Positions 27,952 through 37,868 of a stretch of DNA of 64,000 nucleotides are shown piece by piece. Position numbers and translations under genes: made by a program. Position 1 is the first letter of the stretch; each line of letters opens with the position of its first letter. Source of the DNA: Acinetobacter defluvii (GTDB lineage: Bacteria > Pseudomonadota > Gammaproteobacteria > Pseudomonadales > Moraxellaceae); NCBI RefSeq assembly GCF_001704615.3, contig NZ_CP029397.2:2976001-3040000 (forward strand), given 5' to 3'. A model generated the notes under the pieces. The model saw only the letters and a program-made list of their open reading frames with translations. It had not been told where the DNA came from and searched no databases.

Positions 27952-28429
27952 GCAAAATAGTAATTTCAATGTCTTATTCATCTAACTTGATCCAGCATAT
28001 TGATTTCATATTGAATATTAACCAACCCAATGTTCAAAAAATATTGAGCTCAGCGTACCATTTAGCATGCTAGCAATCATAAAACACTGAGCAGCATCTC
28101 AGGCTTTCAAAAATAGAAAGCACTTGATTTCCGAGTATTCATGTCAATTTAAAACACTAATCAATCGTTTTTTCCACTTATTTAGACCTTTATATTCCAT
28201 TTGTCAAATAACATTGAAAATATTAACTTCAATATACAGGTATATATTTTTAAACGCGTTATTTTCAGTTTTAAGCCATTCAAAATGACTTTAGATAACA
28301 TCGCTTTGTCATATTGTAATTTTAGAATGAATTAACAAAACGTTTAATGTGATATCTGTTGAAGCATGTTATCCATATTCATTATGGAACATTCCTTAAA
28401 ATACATGATGAGAATAATGGAGAAATACG
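27952..28429. other. Catalase upstream gap without recognised gene
   Basis: About 478 bases between the TetR and catalase genes contain no long frame. A short hairpin GCTTTC-7-GAAAGC lies near 28101-28119 and lacks a strong T run. The last 60 bases should hold the catalase promoter; AGGAG-like ATGGAGAAATACG lies just before the catalase ATG. I could not identify an OxyR site by eye. Confidence 0.5.
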
Positions 28430-29953
28430 ATGAGCCAAGACGATATTAAAAAATGCCCAGTCACCCACCTGACCACTGATGTTGGTGCTCCTGTAGTAGA
28501 CAACCAAAACAGTATGACGGCAGGTGCTCGTGGTCCATTACTTGCACAAGATTTATGGCTCAATGAAAAATTAGCCAACTTTGTTCGCGAGGTGATTCCT
28601 GAGCGCCGTATGCATGCCAAAGGTTCTGGTGCATTTGGTACATTTACAGTAACGCATGACATTAGCAAATATACACGCGCTAAAATTTTCTCTGAAGTTG
28701 GCAAAAAAACTGAAATGTTTGCTCGCTTCTCTACCGTTGCAGGTGAGCGTGGTGCGGCAGATGCTGAACGTGATATTCGTGGTTTTGCACTTAAGTTTTA
28801 TACCGAAGAAGGGAACTGGGATCTTGTGGGGAACAACACCCCTGTATTCTTCATGCGTGATCCACGTAAATTTCCAGATTTAAACAAAGCTGTTAAACGT
28901 GACCCAAAAACCAACAAACGTAGTGCAACCAATAACTGGGATTATTGGACATTATTACCAGAAGCATTTCATCAAGTGACCATCGTCATGTCTGATCGTG
29001 GTATTCCTGATGGCTATCGTCATATGCATGGTTTTGGTAGTCATACCTATAGCTTTATCAATGATCAAAATGAACGTTTTTGGGTAAAATTCCATTTCCG
29101 TACCCAACAAGGCATTAAAAACTTAACTGATGCCGAAGCAGAAGCAATCATTGCCAAAGATCGTGAAAGTTCACAAACTGATCTCTTTAATGCAATTGAA
29201 CGTGGCGATTTCCCAAAATGGAAACTGCAAGTTCAAATCATGCCTGAAACTGATGCAGAAAAAGTGCCATATCATCCCTTTGATTTAACCAAAGTGTGGC
29301 CACATGGTGACTATCCTCTGATCGATGTGGGTGAGTTTGAATTAAATCGTAATCCTGAAAATTACTTCCAAGATGTCGAACAAGCAACCTTTGCACCGAG
29401 CAACCTTGTACCTGGTATTAGTTATTCTCCAGACCGTATGCTACAAGCGCGTTTAGTCAACTATGCTGATGCTGCTCGTTATCGTGTCGGTGTCAACCAT
29501 ACTCAAATCCCTGTCAATGCCGCACGTTGTCCAGTTCACTCTAACCGCCGTGATGGTCAAGGTCGCATGGATGGTAACTATGGTAGCTTGCCACACTATG
29601 AGCCAAATAGTTTCCACCAATGGCAAGAACAACCTCAATACAAAGAGCCACCTTTAAAAATTACAGGAGATGCAGATTTCTGGGATTATCGCCAAGATGA
29701 TGCAGACTATTTTAGTCAACCCCGTGCATTATTTAACTTAATGAAACCTGAACAACAACAGGCTTTATTTAACAATACTGCGGCTGCGATGGGCGATGCG
29801 CTTGATTTCATCAAATATCGTCATATCCGTAACTGCTATGCCTGTGACCCAGCCTATGGTGAAGGTGTAGCTAAAGCTTTAGGCATGACAGTTGCTGATG
29901 CGCAAGCCGCACGTGCCACTGATCCTGCTCAAGGGAATCCTGGTTTGCTCTAA
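28430..29953 (+). CDS. Monofunctional haem catalase
   Basis: Catalase dismutates hydrogen peroxide. The 507-residue size indicates a small-subunit clade. The essential histidine lies in [19 protein letters not shown], the asparagine region is in [18 protein letters not shown], and the proximal haem tyrosine lies in the motif region [17 protein letters not shown] (with RxxxY-type pattern upstream). No signal peptide is seen. It resembles KatA-type enzymes, but the paralogue name cannot be fixed from this window. It has its own terminator. Confidence 0.95.
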   Translation: MSQDDIKKCPVTHLTTDVGAPVVDNQNSMTAGARGPLLAQDLWLNEKLANFVREVIPERRMHAKGSGAFGTFTVTHDISKYTRAKIFSEVGKKTEMFARFSTVAGERGAADAERDIRGFALKFYTEEGNWDLVGNNTPVFFMRDPRKFPDLNKAVKRDPKTNKRSATNNWDYWTLLPEAFHQVTIVMSDRGIPDGYRHMHGFGSHTYSFINDQNERFWVKFHFRTQQGIKNLTDAEAEAIIAKDRESSQTDLFNAIERGDFPKWKLQVQIMPETDAEKVPYHPFDLTKVWPHGDYPLIDVGEFELNRNPENYFQDVEQATFAPSNLVPGISYSPDRMLQARLVNYADAARYRVGVNHTQIPVNAARCPVHSNRRDGQGRMDGNYGSLPHYEPNSFHQWQEQPQYKEPPLKITGDADFWDYRQDDADYFSQPRALFNLMKPEQQQALFNNTAAAMGDALDFIKYRHIRNCYACDPAYGEGVAKALGMTVADAQAARATDPAQGNPGLL

Positions 29954-29968
29954 ATAGAAGTCAAATTG

Positions 29969-29992
29969 AAAAACCACCTTCGGGTGGTTTTT
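29969..29992 (+). terminator. Terminator of the catalase gene
   Basis: AAAAACCACC pairs perfectly with GGTGGTTTTT around a TTCG tetraloop, 15 bases after the stop. Confidence 0.92.
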
Positions 29993-30044
29993 CTTTATTT
30001 GTAAAATTGCTATAGTCTAACTTTACAGTGTTGAAAAATAAAAA

Positions 30045-30491
30045 ATGAATAAAAATATCGAGAAAATCATTGAAACCCATGACATTGTATTATTTGATGA
30101 AATATGCGTGCTGTGTAATAGGTGGGCAAAGTTTTTAATCAAATATGATCATACAGCGCAATTTAAACTTGCTTCAGTACAGTCTGCACTTGGGCAAGCA
30201 ATTTTACAACATTATGATATGCCTTTAGACAATTTTGACACCATGTTGGTCATTCAAAATGGACAAGCCTATACAGAATCTACTGCATTTTTAAAAGTGA
30301 TGGACAGTTTAGGTCGACCATTTTCTAGTGTAAAAATTGGCTATCTATTTCCAAAACGTATGCGTGATTTTGTATATCGACGTGTAGCACAGAATCGTTA
30401 TGGTTTGTTTGGTACGACAGATTATTGTTTATTCGTTTCTGCTGAAAATAAACAACATTTTTTGGAAAGTGTGGTTCATGCAACAATCTAA
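30045..30491 (+). CDS. DCC-family thiol-disulphide oxidoreductase
   Basis: The 148-residue protein has the DCC (DUF393/YuxK) pattern: VLFDEICVLCNRWAKFLIKYD, with a CxxC redox pair, and RMRDFVYRRVAQNRYGLFG near the end. The usual DGxCxxC is DEICVLC here (Gly replaced by Ile). Such proteins are presumed cytoplasmic or membrane-associated redox enzymes of unknown substrate. Its stop overlaps the start of the following DoxX-like gene by 14 bases, so the two are translationally linked. Confidence 0.85.
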   Translation: MNKNIEKIIETHDIVLFDEICVLCNRWAKFLIKYDHTAQFKLASVQSALGQAILQHYDMPLDNFDTMLVIQNGQAYTESTAFLKVMDSLGRPFSSVKIGYLFPKRMRDFVYRRVAQNRYGLFGTTDYCLFVSAENKQHFLESVVHATI

Positions 30492-30870
30492 AACTATTGA
30501 TAAGGTTTTATTTACATTACATTTTACTTTGGCAATAGTATGGATTTATCAAGGCAGTGTGCCCAAATTAATGTTTCATGCACTCGATGAACAACGCTTG
30601 TGGGAATTACATGGTTTAGATGAGCTGACGATATTAATACTGGTTGAGGTTGCAGGGTGGATGGAAATTATTTTTGGTGCGTTATTTCTACTCTTGAAGC
30701 AGCGTAAGATCTTACATTATTGTAATATTGCAGCCATGCTTGGGTTAAGTATATTTATTTTATACACTGATGTGACCTATTTCCAGCAAGCTTTTAATCC
30801 TTTTGTGATGAATCTAGCGATGGCAGCGTTATCTCTCATTGCTCTGCAACTCTTAAAATACAACAAATAA
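30478..30870 (+). CDS. DoxX-like membrane protein
   Basis: The 130-residue product has four predicted membrane helices (about 7-26, 50-75, 80-98, 105-126). Its pattern (VWIYQGSVPKLMF, then EVAGWMEIIFGALFLLL) resembles the DoxX_3 group. I chose the ATG at 30478 (MQQSKTIDKVLF), inside the DCC gene's end. The pairing of a DCC thiol protein with a DoxX-type membrane protein recurs in bacteria and suggests a membrane redox unit (inference from context). Confidence 0.8.
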   Translation: MQQSKTIDKVLFTLHFTLAIVWIYQGSVPKLMFHALDEQRLWELHGLDELTILILVEVAGWMEIIFGALFLLLKQRKILHYCNIAAMLGLSIFILYTDVTYFQQAFNPFVMNLAMAALSLIALQLLKYNK

Positions 30871-31042
30871 TTTATCCTATTTGATTCAAGCCATTACATA
30901 CTCTGGACAAAAAGCATTAACTATTTAAAGTAATGCTTTTTCAGACGTTTTGAGCATGTTTGACTTTTTAGACCCTATTTGGCTTAACAATAAAAATACG
31001 TTCAAAACAATTTACTGAATGTCCATATTGAATTATGCTGAA

Positions 31043-32161
31043 TTAAACAATCAACTTCCGCCCTTCTTTTATACAATAGAACGGATTCATCAACTTAGAC
31101 GTATTTTTCATTGCATCATGTAAGTCATGTTCAGGCTGTTCTCGGCTTTCATCAGTCAACTGGAAAGTCCGATAGTGAATTGCCAATGAGCGTTTTGCTT
31201 GCAAATCAATATGCGCTTGAAAGGCATCTTGTGGATTCATATGCATATATTTCATTAAATTGCGTGGCTCATACGCCCCAATAGGAATCAGCGCAATACG
31301 TGGTGAACCTAAACGTTTTTGAATCTCTTTGAAATGTCCTGAGTAGCCAGTATCTCCTGCAAAGAAGAAATGCCCATACTGTGAAACAATAGAAAAACCA
31401 CCCCACAGTGCAGCATTTTGATCACGGAAGCCACGCCCTGAGCCATGTTGTGCAGGGGTATAGACGATTTTTAAATTTTTAAATAATGCAGATTGCCACC
31501 AATCCATTTCGATGACATGCCAGTCATTCGGTAAATAGTGACTATTGCCTAAACCTGTATAAATCGGCATTGCAAATTTACGATGTAACCAACGCAAACT
31601 GGCGATATCCATATGATCATAATGATTATGACTGAGTAATACTGCATGAATCGTTGGTAGATGCTCCAATGCAATCCCTGCTGGAATCACACGTTTAGGA
31701 CCACGTCCTTGTTTAGGACTGACATGATCTGCCCAGACTGGGTCTGTTAAAAAATTATAAGGTCCGATTTGTAACAATACGGTTGCGTGTCCGATAAACC
31801 AAATTTGCCAATCATTTTCTGAGGCATTTGGGCGGTTTTGAGGCAATGCGCGTGGGGTTGCATAAAACTCAGCGGCTTCTTTGCTAGAGTCGACACCCCA
31901 AGTTGAAGACTTGCGTGTACTCAACCATTTCACTAAATCCCAACGGCGATTGCCTTCAGGGCGACGCACAGGATTAAAAAAGTTTTCACCATTATGATGG
32001 TCTGAAGCCAACACCTTAAATACAGGTCGATACCACGTATGTGATAGGCAACTTTCAGTTTCTAAACGATAATGGAGCTGTTGTGTAGGAACGGTCGCTA
32101 CAACTTCTTCGGTATTTAAAGTACGATCTTCAACCGAATTCTGTTCAATCTCTTTTGACAT
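31043..32161 (-). CDS. MBL-fold metallohydrolase (NAPE-PLD/UlaG-like)
   Basis: The 372-residue protein has metallo-beta-lactamase motifs: WFIGHATVLLQIGPYNFLTD, the metal motif LLSHNHYDHMD, FFAGDTGYSGHF and a later LAIHYRTF. The layout is that of bacterial relatives of NAPE-phospholipase D, so a phospholipid or lactone substrate is possible but unproven. The start at 32161 (MSKEIEQNSVEDRT) overlaps the stop of the upstream transporter gene in a TAATG junction, so translation is coupled. No signal peptide is seen. Confidence 0.88.
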   Translation of the reverse strand: MSKEIEQNSVEDRTLNTEEVVATVPTQQLHYRLETESCLSHTWYRPVFKVLASDHHNGENFFNPVRRPEGNRRWDLVKWLSTRKSSTWGVDSSKEAAEFYATPRALPQNRPNASENDWQIWFIGHATVLLQIGPYNFLTDPVWADHVSPKQGRGPKRVIPAGIALEHLPTIHAVLLSHNHYDHMDIASLRWLHRKFAMPIYTGLGNSHYLPNDWHVIEMDWWQSALFKNLKIVYTPAQHGSGRGFRDQNAALWGGFSIVSQYGHFFFAGDTGYSGHFKEIQKRLGSPRIALIPIGAYEPRNLMKYMHMNPQDAFQAHIDLQAKRSLAIHYRTFQLTDESREQPEHDLHDAMKNTSKLMNPFYCIKEGRKLIV

Positions 32162-33102
32162 TACGACTCTAAACGCCCTTTCATTCTTTCTAACCACATT
32201 TGTTGTGTTTGCGGTTTAATAAATAATGCAATAATTTCAGGATGAATTTCTCTGATCTTGGTTTCAATACGATTAACACAAGCTTCGATATCATCTGAAG
32301 TTAAATTATCTTTAAATTCTAAACTCAGTGAGGCAAGTACTTGATGAGCACCCATTTGTTCAGTTAAAACACCATTGGCATACTGCACAGCAAAATCTTC
32401 CCTCGCCACTTTTAACACATTTTCACGTAATTGTGGATGAGCAATTTCACCCAACAGCAATCCTTTCGTTTCTCTTGCTAAAAGTAAAGCGGATATCGCC
32501 AAAACTATACCAATTAAAATGGAAGAAATACCATCTATCACTGGCATGTTCAACTGATGTGCCAGAAAAATCCCGATCAACGCAATAAACAAACCAATCA
32601 GTGCTGCCGAATCTTCAAACAATACGGTAAAGGTGGTCGGATCTTTACTGCGTTTAAAAGCTTCGAAATAGCTCATTCTACCTTTTAATTTTTTAAAAGA
32701 CTTTAAAGCAACCAACCACGAAGTCCCTTCACACAGGATCGCAATGACTAACACAATATAATTAACATAAGGTGATGTTATTTCTTCAGGATGTAAAACA
32801 TGCTGCACACCTTGATAAATCGAAACGATCGCACCCAAAGCAAAAACCAGCAATGCAACAATAAATGCCCAAAAATACAACTCTCGCCCATAACCAAAAG
32901 GATGTTTGGCATTGGCGGGTTGTTGCGATTTTTTGATACCATGCAGTAACAATACTTCATTCAGTGTATCTACAACTGAATGAATCGCTTCACTGAGCAT
33001 TGCAGAACTATTTGTAATATAAGCTGCCACAAACTTTACACATGCAATCGCAAGATTACCGAAAAGTGCTGCATATACCACAATTTTGTTGGAATCTGAC
33101 AT
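32161..33102 (-). CDS. Cation diffusion facilitator (CDF) family transporter
   Basis: The 313-residue protein has six predicted membrane helices between residues 8 and 205 and a cytoplasmic C-terminal domain. The family metal site pattern is visible: SAMLSEAIHSVVDTLNEVLL in helix 2, and VLFEDSAALIGLFIALIGIF in helix 5. It would export Zn2+, Fe2+ or another divalent ion by proton antiport; helix-2 HSxxD and helix-5 EDSAA fit the subgroup with a less certain metal. It is the first gene of a two-gene unit with the MBL hydrolase. Confidence 0.88.
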   Translation of the reverse strand: MSDSNKIVVYAALFGNLAIACVKFVAAYITNSSAMLSEAIHSVVDTLNEVLLLHGIKKSQQPANAKHPFGYGRELYFWAFIVALLVFALGAIVSIYQGVQHVLHPEEITSPYVNYIVLVIAILCEGTSWLVALKSFKKLKGRMSYFEAFKRSKDPTTFTVLFEDSAALIGLFIALIGIFLAHQLNMPVIDGISSILIGIVLAISALLLARETKGLLLGEIAHPQLRENVLKVAREDFAVQYANGVLTEQMGAHQVLASLSLEFKDNLTSDDIEACVNRIETKIREIHPEIIALFIKPQTQQMWLERMKGRLES

Positions 33103-33229
33103 TTATTGTCCTGTTTATTGTGATCAAATACAGTGATTTGATTTTTCTCTGCATTTTAAGCCATATTAGTTAAACCGCATGTATTTTTCCTTTAATTTTT
33201 GTTGCTGTTCACGATTGAGCGATTTTTTT

Positions 33230-33676
33230 ATGCAAACCGAAATTCGTTCATCTCAACCTGATCAACATCCAGCACTCTTTTCTGTTTGGCAACAATGCGT
33301 GGATGCTAAACAACATTTTTTTCAGCACCAGCATATTTTAAAAATACGAGAGCTTTTAACCGTACATCATTATTTTGAACATATGCAGTTGTTTCATCTC
33401 GAGCTAAATCAAAAGATTATCGGCTTTATTGGGATTGCTTATCGTAAAATAGAAATGCTCTATGTACATCCCCAATATGCAGGACTCGGCTTTGGTTCAA
33501 TGCTGTTAAAGTATGCTTTAAAGTTGGGTGTTCAAGAAGTGGATGTTTTTGAAAGTAATGTCAAAGAATTTAGATTTTATCAAAAGCATGGTTTTCAACT
33601 GAGCGCACGTTCTAAATGGGATACACAAGGTTATCCATGTCCGACATTGCATTTACGCTTTCATGCACACACTTAG
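33230..33676 (+). CDS. GNAT-family N-acetyltransferase
   Basis: The 148-residue protein shows the acetyl-CoA-binding motif A: EMLYVHPQYAGLGFGSMLLKYAL, followed by NVKEFRFYQKHGF and a C-terminal LHLRFH strand. It would transfer an acetyl group to an unknown amine. I chose ATG 33230 (MQTEIRSSQPDQHP) over the ATG at 33179, whose added Cys/Phe-rich segment looks non-coding. It is similar in pattern to YafP-like acetyltransferases. Confidence 0.85.
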   Translation: MQTEIRSSQPDQHPALFSVWQQCVDAKQHFFQHQHILKIRELLTVHHYFEHMQLFHLELNQKIIGFIGIAYRKIEMLYVHPQYAGLGFGSMLLKYALKLGVQEVDVFESNVKEFRFYQKHGFQLSARSKWDTQGYPCPTLHLRFHAHT

Positions 33677-33715
33677 AGTAAAAGCTTAAGTCATCTTCAT
33701 AGAACAAACACATAA

Positions 33716-33747
33716 AAAAAGCCTGAGTAAATTTACTCAGGCTTTTT
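33716..33747. terminator. Bidirectional terminator between GNAT gene and hcaD
   Basis: A fully palindromic 32-base element: AAAAAGCCTGAGTAAA and TTTACTCAGGCTTTTT, flanked by A and T. It serves two convergent genes. Confidence 0.9.
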
Positions 33748-33761
33748 ACATAAACTTAAAT

Positions 33762-35009
33762 TTATTTAACTAATTTACGTAAATCTTGGCTTAAATCTAA
33801 GTATTTATCCGCTTCAAATGGCGCTTGTTTGCTAATCAATTTTTTCAAATGACGCATTTCTTTGGCTGCATTCACGGTAATTCCACCCACAATCACGCCA
33901 TCTGTCACACCAAAAAGTACAAACGATGATGCATCACGTTGTTCTGGATTCATTTCACCACGCACGATCCATTCAGCCGCTGCCATATCACCCACAAATT
34001 GGTAATTAATATTAAGCTGATCTGTCCAAAACCATGCAGGATTAAGCATAGGATGTTCTACACCCATCACATGACGTGCAAAAATACCTGCTTGTAAGTT
34101 TGCATTTTCCCAAGTTTCTACACGGCGGTGATTACCACAATCACGCAGTTGGGTTGCGACATCCCCTGCTGCATAAATGTCAGGATGTGAGCTTTGGCAG
34201 TTATCATTCACTTTAATCGCAAAATCAACGTCTAAGCCTGCATCTAGAGCTAATTGGGCATTTGGAATAATCCCAATCCCATAAATTACGGCATCGGCAC
34301 GAAGTTCTTCACCACCTTCTAAGGTGATCACGACTTCTTCACCCTGCTGGTTTTGCTCAAGACGGCAATCGGCAATCTGGGTTTCTAGACGAACATCAAC
34401 GCCTGCAAGACGTTGCTGCGCCAATAAAAACTCACTTAAAATACGTGGTGATGAACGCCCCATCACCATTGCACCCATTTCGATCACAGTCACTTGGCAA
34501 TCTTTTGCACGTGCAGAAGATGCAAGTTCAAGACCAATCACACCACCACCGATTAGGACTATACGACGTCCTGCTTGCAATACAGGCACAAGTGCTTGTG
34601 AGTCTTCAAGATTACGAAGTGTATAAACGTGTTTTCCCAATGCATCAAAGTTTGGCAAACGACGTGCTGAACCACCTGTGGCAAGCAATAATTTATCAAA
34701 TGCAACAGTTTCACCATTTTTCAGTTCAACTGTTTTTGCATCTGCATTGATTTTCACCACGCCATTACCACGAATATGCTCAACGCCTAAATCTGCTAAT
34801 TTTTGTTCCGATAGAATCTCAATCTTTGTGTCTTCAGGCTTTAAAATCACATCTTTGGATAAGGGTGGACGTTCATACGGTAGATGGGTTTCATCACCCA
34901 CCAAAATGATGTTGCCCTCATATTTGTTGGCACGAAGTTCTAAAATGGCGCTTGCACCAGCTTGACCAGCACCAACAATCACGATGGTTTGAATATCATT
35001 TTGGTTCAT
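33762..35009 (-). CDS. hcaD: Ferredoxin reductase of the phenylpropionate dioxygenase
   Basis: This FAD-dependent, NADH-using reductase would pass electrons to the Rieske ferredoxin HcaC. The 415-residue protein has the FAD dinucleotide motif VIVGAGQAGASAILELR at the N-terminus and the NAD motif IVLIGGGVIGLELASSA at about residues 150-166. The FAD-binding DIYAAGDVATQL lies near 280. Its position in the hcaE-hcaF-hcaC-hcaB-mhpB-hcaD unit supports the role. In E. coli hcaD follows hcaB directly; here mhpB is inserted between them, 16 bases upstream. Confidence 0.9.
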   Translation of the reverse strand: MNQNDIQTIVIVGAGQAGASAILELRANKYEGNIILVGDETHLPYERPPLSKDVILKPEDTKIEILSEQKLADLGVEHIRGNGVVKINADAKTVELKNGETVAFDKLLLATGGSARRLPNFDALGKHVYTLRNLEDSQALVPVLQAGRRIVLIGGGVIGLELASSARAKDCQVTVIEMGAMVMGRSSPRILSEFLLAQQRLAGVDVRLETQIADCRLEQNQQGEEVVITLEGGEELRADAVIYGIGIIPNAQLALDAGLDVDFAIKVNDNCQSSHPDIYAAGDVATQLRDCGNHRRVETWENANLQAGIFARHVMGVEHPMLNPAWFWTDQLNINYQFVGDMAAAEWIVRGEMNPEQRDASSFVLFGVTDGVIVGGITVNAAKEMRHLKKLISKQAPFEADKYLDLSQDLRKLVK

Positions 35010-35025
35010 GGGATTTGTCCTTAAT

Positions 35026-35988
35026 TTATTTCAACTCAGCAGATACGATGCCAAAGCCCGCAATCCACTCACTAATATCTTCATAGCAATGTGTGGTCAT
35101 GTCATATTCACCTACTTCATGCATGGCAGCAAAGGCTGCCATCCAAGCACGAACTTCTTGACCGCCACGACCACCATCTTTGCGGATTTCAGCTTCAGTC
35201 ATGGCTTCAATGGTTGCAAAGTCTGCTTTGGCAAAAGTTTGGAGCAATGCCCGATCCCATTCAGGATTTAACGGTACGGCTACAGAAGTATCACCTGCTG
35301 CCAACTTTTGACCGACAGCAATGATTTTACCTTGACGTGTAGTACGTGCTTCTTGAGTTGGATTACGTCCACAGATCAAAAACTCTTCCACTTCAGGCGG
35401 AACTGAACCCATTTGCGGTGTCGGTGGATCATGTGATAATCCGCCTGTTCCTAAAATCAAGACACGTTCATTTTCAAGATTTAAAGACTTGATGAACTGA
35501 CCAACTGCACGACCTAAAGCTACTGTACGTTTGGTAGTAGGCATTGGGGCAGCAGCGCCATTGATGAAAATAGGAATCGTTGGATAACGATCTAATTGCC
35601 CATGGCACAAAAAGTGTAAAGGTTGAGTTACCCCATGATCTGCTTGCATACGGTAAGAATACGCCACATCTACACCTTCATCCAAGACTTTGCGTACTAA
35701 ATGAAGTGCGGTCTCTTCAGGCACATTAATATGGTCATTGTCTTTTCCATAGTCCCAATCACCTGCAGCTTTGGCACGAATACCCACACAGAAACTTGGC
35801 ATCAGGTCATAGAAGAAACCATTAAAGTGGTCAGGACCGAATGTAATGATTAAAGTCGGCTGGTATGCTTCCACTGCTTTAGCCAGTTCGGCAAACGTGT
35901 CACGAACTTTTTGTTCTTTGTATTGTTGTTGCGGTGAAGCAAATTCCATCAATGGACTGTGCGATGCACAAATGAGCTTAACAGGCAT
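35026..35988 (-). CDS. mhpB: 2,3-dihydroxyphenylpropionate 1,2-dioxygenase (LigB-type extradiol)
   Basis: MhpB opens 2,3-dihydroxyphenylpropionate by extradiol cleavage to 2-hydroxy-6-oxonona-2,4-dienedioate, using Fe2+. The 320 residues match the class III (LigB) enzyme. Iron/active-site histidines are in ICASHSPLME, ITFGPDHFNGFFYDLMPSFC and RMQADHGVTQPLHFL; GTGGLSHDPPTP is also typical. It is placed inside the hca unit between hcaB and hcaD. A 217-base gap with inverted repeats separates it from hcaB. Confidence 0.94.
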   Translation of the reverse strand: MPVKLICASHSPLMEFASPQQQYKEQKVRDTFAELAKAVEAYQPTLIITFGPDHFNGFFYDLMPSFCVGIRAKAAGDWDYGKDNDHINVPEETALHLVRKVLDEGVDVAYSYRMQADHGVTQPLHFLCHGQLDRYPTIPIFINGAAAPMPTTKRTVALGRAVGQFIKSLNLENERVLILGTGGLSHDPPTPQMGSVPPEVEEFLICGRNPTQEARTTRQGKIIAVGQKLAAGDTSVAVPLNPEWDRALLQTFAKADFATIEAMTEAEIRKDGGRGGQEVRAWMAAFAAMHEVGEYDMTTHCYEDISEWIAGFGIVSAELK

Positions 35989-36043
35989 GTTGGACTCCGA
36001 AATAGAAGCTTTTATTTTTCAAGACATCGTAAAAGCTTTAATC

Positions 36044-36144
36044 CTCCCACTTGCGGAACACGTTCCTCACCTTTTTCAAAGGAGGAAGCATTTCGAATAT
36101 ACAATCAAAACGCATCAAGAATTCCCCCTCTTTTTAAAGAGGGG
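36044..36144. repeat. Inverted-repeat elements between hcaB and mhpB
   Basis: CCCCTCTTT (36125-36133) pairs with AAAGAGGGG (36136-36144), followed by TTAGGGAGG. A second looser stem (CTCC with GGAG near 36044 and 36081) lies upstream. The first looks like the same family as the element at 48541-48561. It could act as an mRNA-stability hairpin or attenuate transcription between hcaB and mhpB. Confidence 0.55.
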
Positions 36145-36205
36145 TTAGGGAGGTTATGAGGAAAAATGTGTAATTTCGATTGAAATACTCAACAAAAATC
36201 AGATA

Positions 36206-37021
36206 TCACTCATCAAAGAAACCTGCACGTGGTTGACGTAATCCACGAATTCCCAAACCACATTCTGCATTAATCAACACACCTGTGAGTGGGCGATTGT
36301 TTTGGCGAGAAGCAAGCAAGACATAAGAGCCAGTCATTTCTTCAGGCTCAGGAAGGAAGTTCAATGGCATACCACGGGCAATTTTCTCAGGATCACGAGC
36401 ATCTAATAAGCCCACATTTTCCTGACCTAAAGATGCTGCACCTTTGATATTGACATTCATACCTGATGGGGCAACCGCATTCACGCGTACTTTAGGTGCA
36501 AGTTCATAAGCCAATTCTTTCATCACCCCCACACCAGCGTGCTTAGACGCTGTATATACAGGACCTCCGCCTGCTGAATACAGCGCAGAGTTAGAAAGTG
36601 TGAAAATAATTGAACCTTCTGATTTAACCAATTCATCTAAAGCAGCTTTTGCGCCCAAAATGAGTGACTTGGTGTTGATGCCCATGATTTCATCAAAGGC
36701 TTTTTCTAACTGCTCACCCGATGTATTCACAATGTCAGCATAATGATCCCAGATGCCAGCATTGCCCACAAAACAATCGAGTTTACCAAAGCGTTCTACG
36801 GTTGCATTCACAGCACGAACGTTGTCTGCATAGCTAGCTACATCACCCTCAATAGCAAGTACTTTGCCACCGAAGTGTTCATTTAAGGCATCCACTTTGG
36901 CTTTTGATCGTTGAAGTACCGCAACTTGTGCACCTTCTTCAATAAAGCGCTCTACCAATGCCCAGCCTAAACCAGAACCACCACCAGTAATCAGTGCAAC
37001 TTCGCCTTGTAGCCAACCCAT
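36206..37021 (-). CDS. hcaB: 2,3-dihydroxy-2,3-dihydrophenylpropionate dehydrogenase (SDR)
   Basis: HcaB oxidises the cis-dihydrodiol made by the dioxygenase to 2,3-dihydroxyphenylpropionate with NAD+. The 271-residue short-chain dehydrogenase has the cofactor motif ITGGGSGLGWALVERF, NAGIWDHYAD, and the catalytic Ser-Tyr-Lys set in SNSALYSAGGGPVYTASKH. It starts 2 bases after hcaC ends, so it is translationally linked. Confidence 0.93.
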   Translation of the reverse strand: MGWLQGEVALITGGGSGLGWALVERFIEEGAQVAVLQRSKAKVDALNEHFGGKVLAIEGDVASYADNVRAVNATVERFGKLDCFVGNAGIWDHYADIVNTSGEQLEKAFDEIMGINTKSLILGAKAALDELVKSEGSIIFTLSNSALYSAGGGPVYTASKHAGVGVMKELAYELAPKVRVNAVAPSGMNVNIKGAASLGQENVGLLDARDPEKIARGMPLNFLPEPEEMTGSYVLLASRQNNRPLTGVLINAECGLGIRGLRQPRAGFFDE

Positions 37022-37023
37022 GA

Positions 37024-37350
37024 TTACGCTCCTGCCATATCGACAAACAATTGACCATCCTCCACCAGCACGGGGAATGTTTTAATTGGATCAGTTGCAG
37101 GCAGACATAATGCTTCACCTGTTTTTAAACAAAAACGTGCTGAGTGTAGTGGACATTCTACCGTGCCATCATCTTCGAGATAACCTTCGGACATAGATGC
37201 ATTACCATGTGAACAACGGTCATTCATCGCAAAGAATTCACCATTATTGTTAAATACAGCGAGGGCTTCGATACCATTCACGCCACAATCAACTTTTAAG
37301 GCTTCACCTTCATCCAATTCATCTACTTGGCAAACAAAGATTTTATTCAT
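37024..37350 (-). CDS. hcaC: Rieske ferredoxin of the phenylpropionate dioxygenase
   Basis: This 108-residue electron carrier links HcaD to the HcaEF oxygenase. The Rieske [2Fe-2S] ligands are seen as CSHGNASM (Cys-x-His) and CPLHSARFC (Cys-x2-His). Its start overlaps the hcaF stop by one base. Confidence 0.94.
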   Translation of the reverse strand: MNKIFVCQVDELDEGEALKVDCGVNGIEALAVFNNNGEFFAMNDRCSHGNASMSEGYLEDDGTVECPLHSARFCLKTGEALCLPATDPIKTFPVLVEDGQLFVDMAGA

Positions 37351-37868
37351 TAGAAGAACACGCTCAGGTTATGTGAATTATAAGTCACTTGATCCAATGT
37401 GATCTTGCGATCAAAAATTTGGAATCCTAGACCACCTTCTACTTGACGAAGTTTGTCACGACGTTTACCACAGTAAATCGTCACATCTTTTTCTTTTTGC
37501 GTACGGTAGAGCAAATACGTCACATATACATCGTATTCGCCTGCTACTTCAGTCGGCTCTACAATAACATTGGAAACCATGTGCGTGGTACGTGATGGCG
37601 GTTCTTCTGCCCATGCCATCCCTGTTTCAAGACGAGCAACACGGCGTTCCAGTAAATGTTTATTGTCGTTAAATACCCACGTTGTTGGTGGTTCAACAGA
37701 ACGACGACGATCACGGGTTTGCGCATTTGGTGTTGTACGCAAAGTATAAGAAATATCTTCTGCAAAAAGTTCTAGCCAATCACGGAATTTCCAATCATCG
37801 AGCAATTTTGCTTCACGATATAAAAATTGGCTGATTTGGTGCTGAAGTTCTAGACTCACTAAACTCAT
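37350..37868 (-). CDS. hcaF: Phenylpropionate dioxygenase beta subunit
   Basis: The small subunit of the ring-hydroxylating oxygenase has 172 residues and the expected beta-subunit blocks: [35 protein letters not shown] and [14 protein letters not shown]. It is structural and forms the alpha3beta3 hexamer with HcaE. It overlaps hcaE by 4 bases (ATGA) and hcaC by 1 base. Confidence 0.93.
   Translation of the reverse strand: MSLVSLELQHQISQFLYREAKLLDDWKFRDWLELFAEDISYTLRTTPNAQTRDRRRSVEPPTTWVFNDNKHLLERRVARLETGMAWAEEPPSRTTHMVSNVIVEPTEVAGEYDVYVTYLLYRTQKEKDVTIYCGKRRDKLRQVEGGLGFQIFDRKITLDQVTYNSHNLSVFF

Noticed and set aside
28101..28119. GCTTTC-7-GAAAGC hairpin as terminator of the TetR gene
   Set aside because: It is 150 bases from the stop and lacks a T run on either strand.
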